From: Henricia sp. BOLD:AAB3569
Lineage: Eukaryota; Echinodermata; Asteroidea; Spinulosida; Echinasteridae
Assembly: GCA_037783545.1 (NCBI GenBank)
Contig: JBBELK010000112.1
Span: 124,001-188,000, forward strand
Direction of reading: 5' to 3'
Length of the DNA stretch: 64,000 nucleotides
The notes under the pieces are model-generated. The model searched no databases, was not told where the DNA came from, and was given only the letters and a program-made list of their open reading frames with translations. The position numbers and the translations under genes were made by a program. This document shows, one piece after another, positions 44,776-56,400 of this stretch. Position 1 is the stretch's first letter. Each line of letters starts with the position of its first letter.

Positions 44776-45968
44776 AAAGGTCACAGGATATTATTACCAA
44801 AGGTCACCTACTATCAGTATGCTAAAAAATATTCTAAATATATGTAGTTTTGCTTATTTATTCCACCGAAGAGATTGAAGAACGAACGAGTGACCAGCTT
44901 TGTCCTTCACACTCAGTTAACTTTATTTTTTTTTTATTCAAGATCAGAGTTTAACTTTTTTTTATAAACTGTAATGTACATGTTTTATGTACATATGCAG
45001 CATATTTTATATGTATACATGTACAACATATTTTTATGCAAAGTCTATATTTTTATAACGGTGATTGCTGTTTTAACAATTTATGTACAGGCTTTTATGA
45101 AAAATGTATTGCTTTTTGTACTCTAAGGTTTGGGATAGATTGGTTCCCGGTCTAGATTGGTTCGCTTATTGCGAAAATATAGGGATCGGTAAAGGGCAGC
45201 CATGACGGGCAGAATTCTGCCCGTCACGTGGTTATTATTATTTTAATTGTTTTAGTAAGTGCGCAGATTTTGCATTGACATTTGTAACTTGGCCGTGCGT
45301 GCCGAACATATCCAATTATGTAAATAAAGTACATTGCCTAAAGCAAAGGGCTTGGCCAATTTTTAAATATAAAAAACACAATGCGCACGCGCAAAGACGA
45401 CCAATTACAGATCAAGATGAAGCGCCCTTTACCTGTCCTTATATTCTCCTGTGTGGAATATGTGGACGGGAACCAGTCTAAGGTTTGGGAATGTTTGCAG
45501 TATACGAAACACATTAACACCATTTAAACTAAAGATAAAACCCAGTCTTATTAAATTAGGTTTGTCTCGCATATTGTTATTTTGCAAATTGTTAAAGGTA
45601 GGCCTGAAGATCATATTGTCATTTGCAGATAAAACTTAAGAATTTCTGGAACAATGTTATACACGTACTAAAGAGGAATGTTGATAAACTAGTCAGCAGA
45701 AGTGTCAGCCCCATAGATGAAGCAGTGTTCCAGAAAACCTTAAAGTTTGTTCGACTCTTTCCGAGGACCAACAGAGCGCACTCTTCAAAACGCCGAGTTC
45801 ATGCTCACCATTTTTCTCTCTCTTCGGAACAACACATTTTATACGTGTAATAGTTTCATAGTGCAATCGCAAACCACCGACATTTCAAATAATTAAATTC
45901 CTTAAAGGACCTTGCTCAGATTTTTTAAGGAAATGATTTTGTTCCAACCTAACAATCGTGTAAAATAC
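44776..45968. other. Intergenic
   Basis: Mostly AT-rich. 45640-45765 has weak similarity to the 300-bp dispersed family at 47776 (GATAAACTA...CAGCCNCATAGATG). Otherwise nothing supported. Confidence 0.4.
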
Positions 45969-46059
45969 CACTATGAGCAACTAACAATGGAAATTGGGCA
46001 CACACCATTGTTAATAACAATGGTTTGTGCCCAATTTCCATTGTTAGTTGTTCATAGTG
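45969..46059. repeat. 91-bp near-perfect hairpin
   Basis: CACTATGAGCAACTAACAAT... pairs with ...ATTGTTAGTTGTTCATAGTG; arms of about 44 bp with almost no loop. Confidence 0.92.
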
Positions 46060-46125
46060 TACCTCCTCAAAATACTATCAATGGGAAAAAACAGCAAATT
46101 TGCAATCTCCAGTTTGGATGTAGAA

Positions 46126-46173
46126 GCAAAAAGGTTGGTGTAATTACTGCAGTGATTACACCAACCTTTTTGC
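46126..46173. repeat. 48-bp palindrome
   Basis: GCAAAAAGGTTGGTGTAAT and its inverse with one mismatch and no loop, 67 bp after the previous hairpin. Confidence 0.92.
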
Positions 46174-47216
46174 AGTGCTTTATGTAACCGTGCAAATTAA
46201 TTTACAAAACTCTGGTGTTTTTTACGATATCCTTGAAAATTTACCGATTGAGAGCGCAACATTTCAGAATGGTAATAGCCTTGTCCAAGGCCGTCTCCAG
46301 GTCTTTTGCTGTACGAGAGAATATTGGGTCTAGCGCATGCAAACTGCGCACGGCATCAAAACAGCCACTGTGCGATAACGACTTCCATAGTACCAACCCG
46401 TACGGAAACACACTGGCTGCATACATACAGCACTAGCTGCGTACGGCCTGGCCTTGCTCGAAAGACAGCCTTGTCGCGTCTGCACTTCCGGGTTTAATTT
46501 CTTTCTTTATTTTTTCGGCCAGTTTTGGCCGAAAATGGGCGGGCTTTGGATATGCGGGTATGCAAGGTATGAATATTTAAAATTTGTCTTGAGCCAATCA
46601 AGAGCTTCATGAGTACCACGTAATGACGCGATGCATGCACGTCATGTTACGAGAACCGTGGCATGATCGATGGACGAAAACAACAAATATTTTAGGGTTC
46701 GTAGCATTTATTGTGCTTGTCTGTTTACGTATTTAATTACACTTCTGGGGGTAAACGGTCGTAACATGACAGCTTTCCCGAATGATTTGTGGGAGCTCTT
46801 AATACTGCCTCGGATGAACCATGGATGAACAAACTGGGGATCGCAGATCATAGCGCGTTTTTAAAACATAACCTGCCGTGCGTCGACCAATGAAATTTCA
46901 GCTCACGCTGGGGTGGTTTCCCTCTTACTCACGGTAATGAGTTTCGCTGGCTGAATGCAGAACAATCAAGGCGTTGGGTTTAGGGACCGCGTACCGATAC
47001 ATGTACGTGCGTGTGTGCCATACGTGCAACAGATTCCGTAGCTTGTAAGCGCTTTGTTCAGTTTTATCTTCAGCGGGCCATCTAGAAGACCGGCCCAACG
47101 CCTTGATCAAGGCTAGAATGGTAATGAAAAAAATATGAAAAATTACATGGTTCTGAAAACACTTAAAAAGTGCAAATGTGTACATTCGAACATCGATAAT
47201 ATGAACACTGTTAATG
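46174..47216. other. Intergenic
   Basis: No recognised feature. The minus-strand frame 46241-46426 (61 codons) is uncharacterised. Confidence 0.35.
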
Positions 47217-47219
47217 TTA

Positions 47220-47373
47220 TGCACCTATCAACTGTTACACTCCCCCACCTGTATACAGATGGCAGATGCACAGAAATTTGTATTTCAATCAATGGGTCAA
47301 AATCTCCACCCTGGGGCACGAAAAACGTGCCCAAACCCCCGGGGGAGGCGTGGGGAAACAATTGATGGGTGCA
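47220..47373. mobile_element. Short MITE with TGCACC termini, TTA duplication
   Basis: Ends TGCACCTATCAA and TTGATGGGTGCA with TTA at 47217-47219 and 47374-47376. A 289-bp relative is at 55572-55860. 3-bp TWA sites suggest a PIF/Harbinger relative. Confidence 0.78.
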
Positions 47374-47775
47374 TTAATACAACATTCTGCTTAGAAAAAG
47401 GAAATTTGTCTATCCCAATCCTTTCTTCTTGATTATTTTCATTCCTGATAATACAAGGTTTCTGTTATAATAAAATAATCTGCAAAGTCCAAAGAAACAG
47501 TTTCGACTGCAACAACGTGGACTAAAGTGTCTCCTTTAAAGGCCCAAATTATAGATGAAACTGTTCACGGAATCCCGAAATAAGGGTATAACATTATCAA
47601 AAGAGGTATGTTTGTTAAGAGCCTGCATAAAGTACTTCTATGCACCAATGTTTATAGAAAACATTTAGGTGAATGGTAAAAGAACTGTGCGCCCACATTT
47701 TATTTTAAATTACTTTAAATTGAGTAATTAATTTCTTAGGAAATACCATCTTGGATAAAATAGGCCTTTAAAGAC

Positions 47776-48118
47776 AGATTACACGATTGGAACTTTTTAA
47801 AAACAGGAACAACAGCATTACATAACTAAAGACAAATGTTGATAAACTGCCTTGTAAGAATTTCAGCCACATAGATGCAGTAATACTTCAGAAAACTTTT
47901 ACAAAAATGAATGAATGGTAAACAACATGTCTGCAAACAATTTTTTAAAAGCACCTTTAGTTGGCATTTTCTCCGACAAAGGTACCATATTACGTGGGGA
48001 AAAAAATGATGTGGTGTTTCTTACCATTGCTATCAACACAAATTTTTGTTAGTCGTTCTTTTTTTCTTGTTAACTCGTGAAGTAAATTTTGGGTAACTGC
48101 AAACGATGTATTGGGCCA
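47776..48118 (+). repeat. About 300-bp dispersed repeat family D, copy 1
   Basis: Same-strand relative of 54432-54786, 55548-56106 and 58495-58795. Shared words: GATAAACTGC, ACTTCAGAAAAC, AAAGGTACCAT, TTACCATTGCTAT, GAAGTAAATTTTGGGTAACTGCAAA. Confidence 0.8.
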
Positions 48119-48912
48119 TGCAATGACCAGGCCTCGAACTATGGACTTTTCGTTCAAGGTCCAACGCCCAAGGCTTGCCTAAAAATTACCAAACGGTCAG
48201 TTGCTGAATGCTGATGTGTCGAACGTTGTGATTTAAATTGGTGGTCAAATCTTGAAAGGAAGTACTTTCTGTTGAACAGCTTAGATTTAATTTCAGGTGA
48301 TTTCCTGGCATAGTTCAGTGCCACTTCCGGTTTGGCCTGCATGTAATGGGAAAAACCTTTGCCTCGCCTGAAATAAACGGAAGACCCATTGTTCCGTTGT
48401 GTTGCTGGCATTGCAGCAGTTAAGTGACACAAATTATTCGTTTCCTTGTTTGGTAGACATGAAGACGTGTTACAAATTCCTGAAGTCCACCAATGTATAC
48501 AAAAAATGCGCATTTAATTCTTGCAAAGTTGATGAGTCAATCACTGCTTTGTTGATGTCTATGCATGATGAATCCTCTTTAAAATGGTTTCTACAAAAAC
48601 GAATAATCTGGCGCCTGAAGAGCATTGTATATTTAGACGCTTTTCAGAACCACTAATCTTCAAAAGAGATATTTTACATGGTGCTGCCACAAATGATTTC
48701 CACCATGTATAGCCAAAACATTAGACGGAAACAGTTTTCTCCATCCATTTTTTTAAATAAAAAAATTAAAAATAATTCCAATTTGCACACAACAATCGAC
48801 CCTCACCTACCTATAAGCTCGCCCATTGACCTTTTGCTGTCAGGTTATGGTAACGTAATGGCCCCTTAATTTTGTTTTGTTTTGTGTGCTGTATAAATAT
48901 ATCTTAAGGTAT
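48119..48912. other. Intergenic
   Basis: A minus-strand frame of about 119 codons (48154-48513) shows no recognisable motif. Nothing else supported. Confidence 0.35.
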
Positions 48913-48916
48913 TTAA

Positions 48917-49743
48917 AGGTACACACAGGCCTACTGTTTACATGATTTAGTGATGTAGCAGCATTGACAATACTTTTCTGATGGTCGTTGTGAAAAAGAT
49001 CATCAAAATATCCCGTAATTTACTAAAGAAGTGCAAAATTAACAAAAACGGTCAAAAGACGGGTTATACGCTTTACTAGCCGTTGCAACAACGCACGAGC
49101 CTCACGACTTCACAAACGATTCACTCTTCTCCTATAGGGCTCGGGATATCTCAAATTTTCTGCTTACGATTTCACTGGACAGCCCGGACGACCGAATGGG
49201 AATCTCCGTTTTCTTTGGAGAAGTTCGCATCATGTTTTTTCTTCACGTACGCACACCGAAACAACCAGCCCGGCCGTACGTGTGTGCACTCGCGATATTT
49301 GCCGTGCTGGGCGGGGCAAATATCCTACACCGTAGTTGCCGTAGCACGCGCTCGCTCCCGTTCTCCGGACTCTCTGAACAAACATTTATGTTCGAATTTT
49401 CATACTTATGTTCAACTTCGTTTCATACCCTGTATAAATAGTCTCTCTTTTGTCAATTACTTATAAATATTGGGGAAAAATCAGAGTTGAATTTGGTGCA
49501 GTTCTGCAGAAAGAAACTTTCATGCGGCTGGACACAAAACTAACTCGCAAGACCAAGTGATTTTTCGGAACCAGAATCTGGTTCCTAAAAGTCACGTGAC
49601 CTCTGTTTTTAGAAAATTGCTCAAAAACGGCAAAATTCCGTAGTTTCTTTTCAGGATATGTTCAGTTTATTTCGGAGAGGCATTCGGAATATTGTATGGG
49701 TCAATTTCGAGCGCAAAATAGCCCAACGAAGCCGGTGTTACCT
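48917..49743. mobile_element. TTAA-flanked MITE, copy 2
   Basis: 827 bp, same orientation as 3565-4389, bounded by TTAA at 48913-48916 and 49744-49747. The inner palindrome has decayed by one base. Confidence 0.82.
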
Positions 49744-49772
49744 TTAAGTAAAGCGTGCTTTTCACGCTAAAG

Positions 49773-50221
49773 CGGGCCTCCCACTGTGCGATTTTGGCCA
49801 CGAATTAGGTACGATTAGGTACGATTTGGTAAGATTTTGTACGATTGTGTATAGACTCTATACACAATCGTACCAAATCGTAGCTAATCGTACCTAATTC
49901 GTGGCAAAAATCGCACAGTGGGAGGCCCGCGTTAGCGGGCCTCCCACTGTTCGATTTTTGCCACGAATTAGCTACGATTGGGTACGATTGGCTCCGATTG
50001 TGTGTAGGGTCTATGGGCAGTCTCCGATAATCGTACCAATTCGTAGGGGAATCGTGGCAAAAATCGCACAGTGGGAGGCCTGCTTTAAAGCGGGCCTCCC
50101 AATTTCCTACGATTAGCTACGATTAAGTACGATTGTGTGTAGAGTCTATAGACAGTCTCTGGTAATCGTACAAGTTCGTAGGAAATTCGTGGACAAAATC
50201 GCACAGTGGGAGGCCCGCTTA
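49773..50221. repeat. Three consecutive palindromic elements
   Basis: Units of about 155, 155 and 135 bp (49773-49932, 49933-50087, 50088-50221). Each starts GCGGGCCTCCCA and ends TGGGAGGCC(C/T)GC, with ACGATT-rich arms around a short centre (GTGTATAGACTCTATACAC in the first). They abut without unrelated sequence. Confidence 0.9.
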
Positions 50222-51167
50222 AAGGCCCAGTGGATCATTTGCAATGACCCCAAAAAGTAATCGACGAGTTTACAGGGGAAAAGTTCTGAAAGTAAAGATT
50301 GAATTAATAGCAACTATCCAATGAAAGGTTTTCGCTCAAAATGATATATTTTACAAGAAAATAATCCGTAAAGATGAAATTATTTAGATCGTTTGCAAAC
50401 GATTTACCTATTTTTGGTTCGCATCTACGCGGTCCAAAATGCATGGGCGCTGTGTACTCCGTGTGCGTGTTGATCCAACGCGATGCATTTTTATGGATCG
50501 CGCGCACACGCAGTATGTGCGCCACAGAGTGCATGACGCAAGCCACATAGTACCCGATCAACTGAGAACGAATATTTGAAACACCCCGCCAAATGCATAT
50601 GGATTTTCATGGTTATTTTAAACGTGGTACATTTGACAAAGCTGAAATTTCTTCGGATGAGTTTGTTGATGTCTTTCTTTTGATTTATAATGGTTTTATT
50701 CGCAGAATCGCTCAAAAACAGATCATCTACAGGGCCTTTAAGCGAAAGCGAAATTTATGTCACAGCAAAGTTTTTGCTCCACCGTTTCGCAAATAGATAC
50801 TCGTTTCAACAAAATGTTTGACGTGAGATTTACTTCAGGTTAGCGTTCGCGTTTGTTTTCGCGTAAAGTATACGAACGAAACCGGCCTTATAATAGTGCC
50901 GTTTTGTAAGCTTTTGTCGAAAGAATGTGGCGGTTTTATAAAAACAAAATCTGGATTTTGTAATGTAAAGCAGGAATAGTCCTTGAAAAATCGTGTTGTT
51001 TTTATTTCAAGGAAAGTAAACTAGGTTTCAGTAATGTTCCCTTTTATCATAAATGTTTAGTCTAATAATAATGACGCCTGTCTGGCAGGATACCCTGCAG
51101 GGCACTGTTGCCATTATCATCGCTGCTGTCAAGGAAAGTAATCTCGTTTTACCTATCTTACTTAGTC
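50222..51167. other. Intergenic
   Basis: No supported feature. The GGCCCAGTGGATCATTTGCA start recalls 59920-59945. Confidence 0.35.
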
Positions 51168-51170
51168 TAT

Positions 51171-51604
51171 GACCCCGTTCTCACTAGAGAAATCGCTTCG
51201 TTCGACGAAGGTTAGTGCGTTCATATATCATTTAACGAAGATCGAACGAAGAGCGACCGCTAACGAAGATCGAATGAAGCCGTGGGAGGTCGTACATGTG
51301 CGTCGCGCATTAAGCGCTGATCTTCAAGCGTCCAGACAACCTGTGTGGTTTTCCAGCGGCGCGTGAAAAACCACTCTTGCTAGGCGCTCGACGCACAACG
51401 CGCTTGTGCAACAGGCCCGCAAAATCGCTGAACGTCGAACGAATTAACCCGTTCAGATTACAAATTTGTCGAATTAAGCTATTTCCTTCATCGAATGAAG
51501 CGATTCTAATCATCGTCGAATGAAGAGACATGCGTTCACATCAGGAAGTCTCTTCGTCGAATCATCGTCGAACGAAGCGATTTCTCTATAGTGAGAACGG
51601 GGTC
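51171..51604. mobile_element. MITE with GACCCCGTTCTCAC termini
   Basis: 434 bp; ends GACCCCGTTCTCACTAGAGA and TCTCTATAGTGAGAACGGGG; TAT at 51168-51170 and 51605-51607. The interior repeats TCGAACGAA/TTCGTTCGA words. Confidence 0.85.
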
Positions 51605-51728
51605 TATCATTTTAGTTAAGCTTTTCCGTAAATGTGCAAAAATGTCTTCTATCCATTAAATAAATGAAGAGATATATGTACTTCAAAATATGAAACAAGC
51701 ATACAAAGAGTATCGGGTAGGGGTGTGT

Positions 51729-53404
51729 CTACAAACGTTTACAGTCATCTGGATATGGTAGAGTGGCACTTGATGTAGCATAATCGAACTCGGCTTCATC
51801 GAGAGAACCTTTCTTGGTCGTCTGTTTTTTTCCTTTGATGCTCCATCGGAATTTTTTCCTGGGTTCCGTGACTAGAGGTGGTTTGGGGGCCCTGGGCGGC
51901 AACCGAGGCCGGCAGTCTACGGGTAATACCCACTCCCCAGCCTCGCACTCTGATGCCGAACTCGGAATCTGCTGGTGACTACGCACCATGGCCGACCGGC
52001 TGCGCTGGGGCAGGCGGCCCTCAGGGGCACGCGGAAAGCACTTGGCGGAGTAACTCCGCTGGAGTCGGCCGTAGATAGAGTCGTCAGGCTCAGTGGTCGT
52101 ATCACGCACGGCCACCTCGCTGCGTTGAGATATGGATGGAGCCCGGTTCAACCGAGAGTAGACCGCGTCGTCGTCTTGCGGTGTCGGAAGGGCCGATCGC
52201 GGACCACAGTATTCGTAGGGGTTGGTGGAGAGCGGACGTTGTGGGACGGTGGCGGGCCTGATTGTCTCTGGTTGTTTGTGGTCCAGCGCCGCAAACATGT
52301 TGGAGTCTCGGGGACTTGGGCTTGCACTGAACGGTGACGCCGGTGTGGGCGAGCATGCTGTGACGGATCCCCGAGATGAAGCGGCCGACGAAACCCGGGA
52401 ACGCTCGCTGCTTGTACTAGACGCCGACCGCTTTTCTGATATCGATACCCCGGCAATTAGGCTATTTACGGTTGACTGAGGTTCCAACTCGTCATAGTCG
52501 TCATCCGGCACCATGACGTCTGCTGGCGACCCCGTAAGGTTACCTTGCTGCTCCAAGGTGAAGTAAAACGGATCGGGACTGGTGCTGTACCTCTGTGGAG
52601 ACTGTGAGGGAGAGCCGTTCAATCCCTGGCTGAAACCAAGTGGCGAGTTGCTCGGACGGACGTTCATGTTTGAGTCGCTTTGGTGGAAGATTGGCTTTGG
52701 GTCACTGTAGTGAAGATTCATGTTTGAGTTACTCTTGTGAAAAGGCGTCGGAGACCCGCTTCTTGAGAGGTTTTTCGAGGGAGAGCTGTGATGAAATGAC
52801 AAGGGTGACTCGGGTCGCTGTATGGTCATCGGAGAATCGTGTCTCCGCTCAGCTCTCGGGGAACCTCTGATACCCGTTGGAGAGTTGCTTCGCTGTATAG
52901 GCGTCCGTCTCTCGCTACTGTCCTGTATACTGAAGAGTTGGGGCAGATATCCAGGTTGTCTGTTTGCAGAGTCTTGGCCCCGAGGGACGATGGAATCGAA
53001 CGGGTCTGCATAGTCGTCTTCCACCATGATACCACTGTTGTAGACGCAACTCAATGCTTTGTTGGTGCGTTCCGAAGACTGCTGGGGCTTGGACTGCTGC
53101 TTGGGCTGGGTTTGAGGATCGTCGAACGAGTCAGACTGCGAGCGGCTCCTACCTCGTCTGCCGTGCGGCCGCCACTCCGCCATGAGGCTCCGCCGGGACG
53201 TTCCACCGCCGGCTGCCGGCGGTAGGCCCTCGCGACCGTAGTTACTGCACACCATTGCGGCCACACTGGCTGGTAAAGGCGCGTCCATAGTTGGCAGGGG
53301 AGAGTGCACAGATAACGGTCGGTTGTGATAGTTGTGCACGCTGGACCGGATACTTCCTCCTCGGTGAAACATCTCTGGTAATGGAGGGAGATTTCCCGCA
53401 ATGT
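51729..53404 (-). CDS. Receptor gene, last exon (cytoplasmic tail)
   Basis: 558 codons to TAG 51729-51731, entering in phase 1 after AATTTCAG. It begins DIAGNLPPLPEMFHRGG. It contains SNSNMN(L/V) repeats, (R/H)SxSP-type Ser-Pro sites, YSRL and YGRL motifs, a Pro-rich PRLPPRAPKPPL (possible SH3 ligand) and a basic KKFRWSIKGKKQTTKKG near the C terminus. Confidence 0.88.
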
Positions 53405-56400
53405 CTGAAATTTAAAAAATCAGGAATCAAAACAATCCGTCCTGAATGATGGTCGCTAATTTCTAGAAAACGACCACATTATAAGGAACTAGATTTTCCC
53501 GAGAATAATATTTTTGATTTGACGTCGAAAACTAATTGTTTAGGGAATTACCAAACATGTAGCGAAAGACGTGGAATCGGATTTCCAGAGAATGATCGTG
53601 CTGCTTTGCTGTTGAGAAATAGTGTAAAACCTAAATAACTGTTCTAAACTTCCATGTCTGACTTTCCCAACATCTGCTTACATAAAAAGACAGTTTGCAG
53701 GAAGTCCAACAGAACGAATAAACATCCGTTTCAGATCACTATATAAACGGTGCGATTAAAGGTATATTTTGCCCGAGTTTGGGCAATAAAATGTGCCCCA
53801 AAACATGGGCAAGATTTGAAAAGATGGTTTAAAAGTATGATTCTATATGAAAGAAAAAAATCATATTCCATGGCCCTTAAAGTGCATAAATTCCACGTAT
53901 TTTAGGACAGAATTCACTGTTTATTGTGGTCAGTCCACTAACCAAGCGGGACTTATTCAGTTCCGTGGTTTCGACACGCTGGTACAGATTTTACCTAATA
54001 ATATTGATTATGGGTGTCACCCTGTGCGTGAATATGTAAATGATCACAGACAAAAGTTGATTGCAATGATGTCATCGGTGATATCATGTTTTCATGTCAT
54101 GTTATTCCCGGAAAAAGGAGCTGTGACTTGTTACAAGAATTTCTCAGAAACCCAAAACACGCCGGGACCAATGGGACCCACAGGGTAAAGAAAAAAATAC
54201 AGTTCAAGAAAATATGCACGTGTAATCGAGCAATGAACTGAATACGACAAAGCAATCAACCTCTTACTGCCCAGTTTTGTGATTTTTGTATTTATTAGAC
54301 AAAAGTGAGAAAGCTTTAGTTGATACTAAATATAAACTCTTCGCAATTTAGAAATTTGGTTTCAATCATGTTGCATGTCAATGGTAAACTCGTTAATTGA
54401 CTTTCATAACAGTCACTTGTTTGAAATACAGATTACATGATTGGAACTTTTAAAAGCATGAACAAGAACTTTGCCCAACTAAAACAATAATGTATTATGT
54501 TGATAAACTGCATTGTAGACATTTTAGACAAATAGATGCAGTAATACTTCAGAAAACCTGAAAAGGCCATGCATGGTTTTTGTGTTGAATGAATGCTAAA
54601 TAATCTGCAGACATTTTGTTAAGCAATTTTTTTTAAAGGCAATTTCTCCCACAAAGGTACCATTTTACACGGGAAAAAAAATCATGTGGTGTTTGTTACC
54701 ATTGCTATGAACTTTTGTAGTCCTATTTCTCTTATCAAGCCCAGAACATTTTGGGTAACTGCAAATGATGTATTGGGGCTTAAAGTTTGAAAACTCTGGA
54801 GCAACTCTCTGGTGAATGCGAGTGGGTCTCAATTCAAATAATGAGACTGTAAATGTTCAACAGATAATCGGTAACAACAAATAAACATATCTGCATCTGA
54901 AGTAGTTAGGAATAAACCAGACTTCATGGCAATTTTTGTGCTGCTCATCTTATAAATGCATCACCAGTAACGTTTGGGGAGTGGACAGGCTTTCTAATGA
55001 TTATGACGGTAGATCCTTCGCACGGGCGGCCATGACAGGGGCAGTTAATTGCATTGTCACTGTGTATCAATATCATGCACGAGTATGCACTTATGGATAT
55101 TGTCACATCATTTAGATATGAAAACCTTCCCCCGTCATGGACGTCGGTGCAAAGGGCCTATATGTAACATACAATACTAATAATACAGTAAGTTAGATCG
55201 ACCAAACACACATTTCCAAATCTTTTCAGGAGTTTAGAATGGTTTGCCTCATTGATATGAAACTCACATCAGCCAAAGTTAATAAACGCACTACACAAAC
55301 GTTGGGAAATGTATTATTATTGTAATCTAGCCTTTCTAAATGAAATTACTTTCTACAAAGATAAAAGTAGCGAGTGTATTTTGCAATTCACGTATAAATG
55401 CAGATAGGTTGAACGATAAAGAAACACAAAAAAGTGTAGTTGTGTTACTCGTATCAGTTATCGGTCATAAACCAACATTGCGTATTCTTTTAGTTTTCCT
55501 TGGTCTACATTTTGTCAGGTAAATTCAACTGCAATAATAATAAACTGCCTTTTAGAAATTTCAGCCACATATGCACCAATCAATTGTTCCCCCACCCGGC
55601 CCCCCGGGCTACCCCACCTAAGAGGCAGAAATTGACCCCTTTTTGCGTGACAAAATCTCCACCACTGGGGCAAAATGTAGGGGACAAAAATCCCCACCCT
55701 CGGGTGCAAAACATGCGCGCTTTGCTATTTAGCCTATGCAAAGAAATTTGTATTTTAATGGGTCGAAGTCCCCAACCTGCATGGGCACGAAAAACGTGAC
55801 CAAACCACCACCTAAGGGGTGAGGAAACGCGGGGTGGGGAACATTACTTTGATAGGTGCATATATTTCAAGAAGACCTTAAAAATCCATGTTGGTTTTGG
55901 TGTTGAAAGAATGGTAAAAATAGTTTGCAAACGAATTTGTTTAAAAGCGCCTTCAGTTGGCAATTTCTCCCTCAAAGGTACGATTTTACACGGGAAAAAA
56001 AATCAGATTGTGTTTGTTACCATTGCTATCAACACTTATAGTCGAAATTTGCTTGTCAACTAGTGAAGTAAAATTTGGGATAATTGCAAATGATGTATGC
56101 TGGGGTTTTAAAATGAAACCAAAAATGGCACTAAACCAAAAATTGGTCGTGATTTTCTAAAGCTTTCAAAAACTCAAACACATCCATATTTGCTGGATTA
56201 ACTTAGACCTACCTGGTTCTGAAGAGTCGATTTTGTTTATTTCGTCCACAGTCTCATACACATTGTCCCGTCTGCTGATATTTGACCGTCTGTTAAAATC
56301 GAAAGAGAAGGTACAGTGTCTTTATAGCTGAGGCAGAATACACACTGTACCACTGATCCAGGAAATTGGCTTGTGGTTTTGTGTGTTGATCGATACCAAA

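Noticed and set aside
48154-48513. 119-codon minus-strand gene
   Set aside because: No motif, no conserved partner and no splice or promoter evidence.
53847-54188. 113-codon plus-strand gene
   Set aside because: Lies in an intron of the receptor gene, with no domain, no splice context and repeat-like surroundings.
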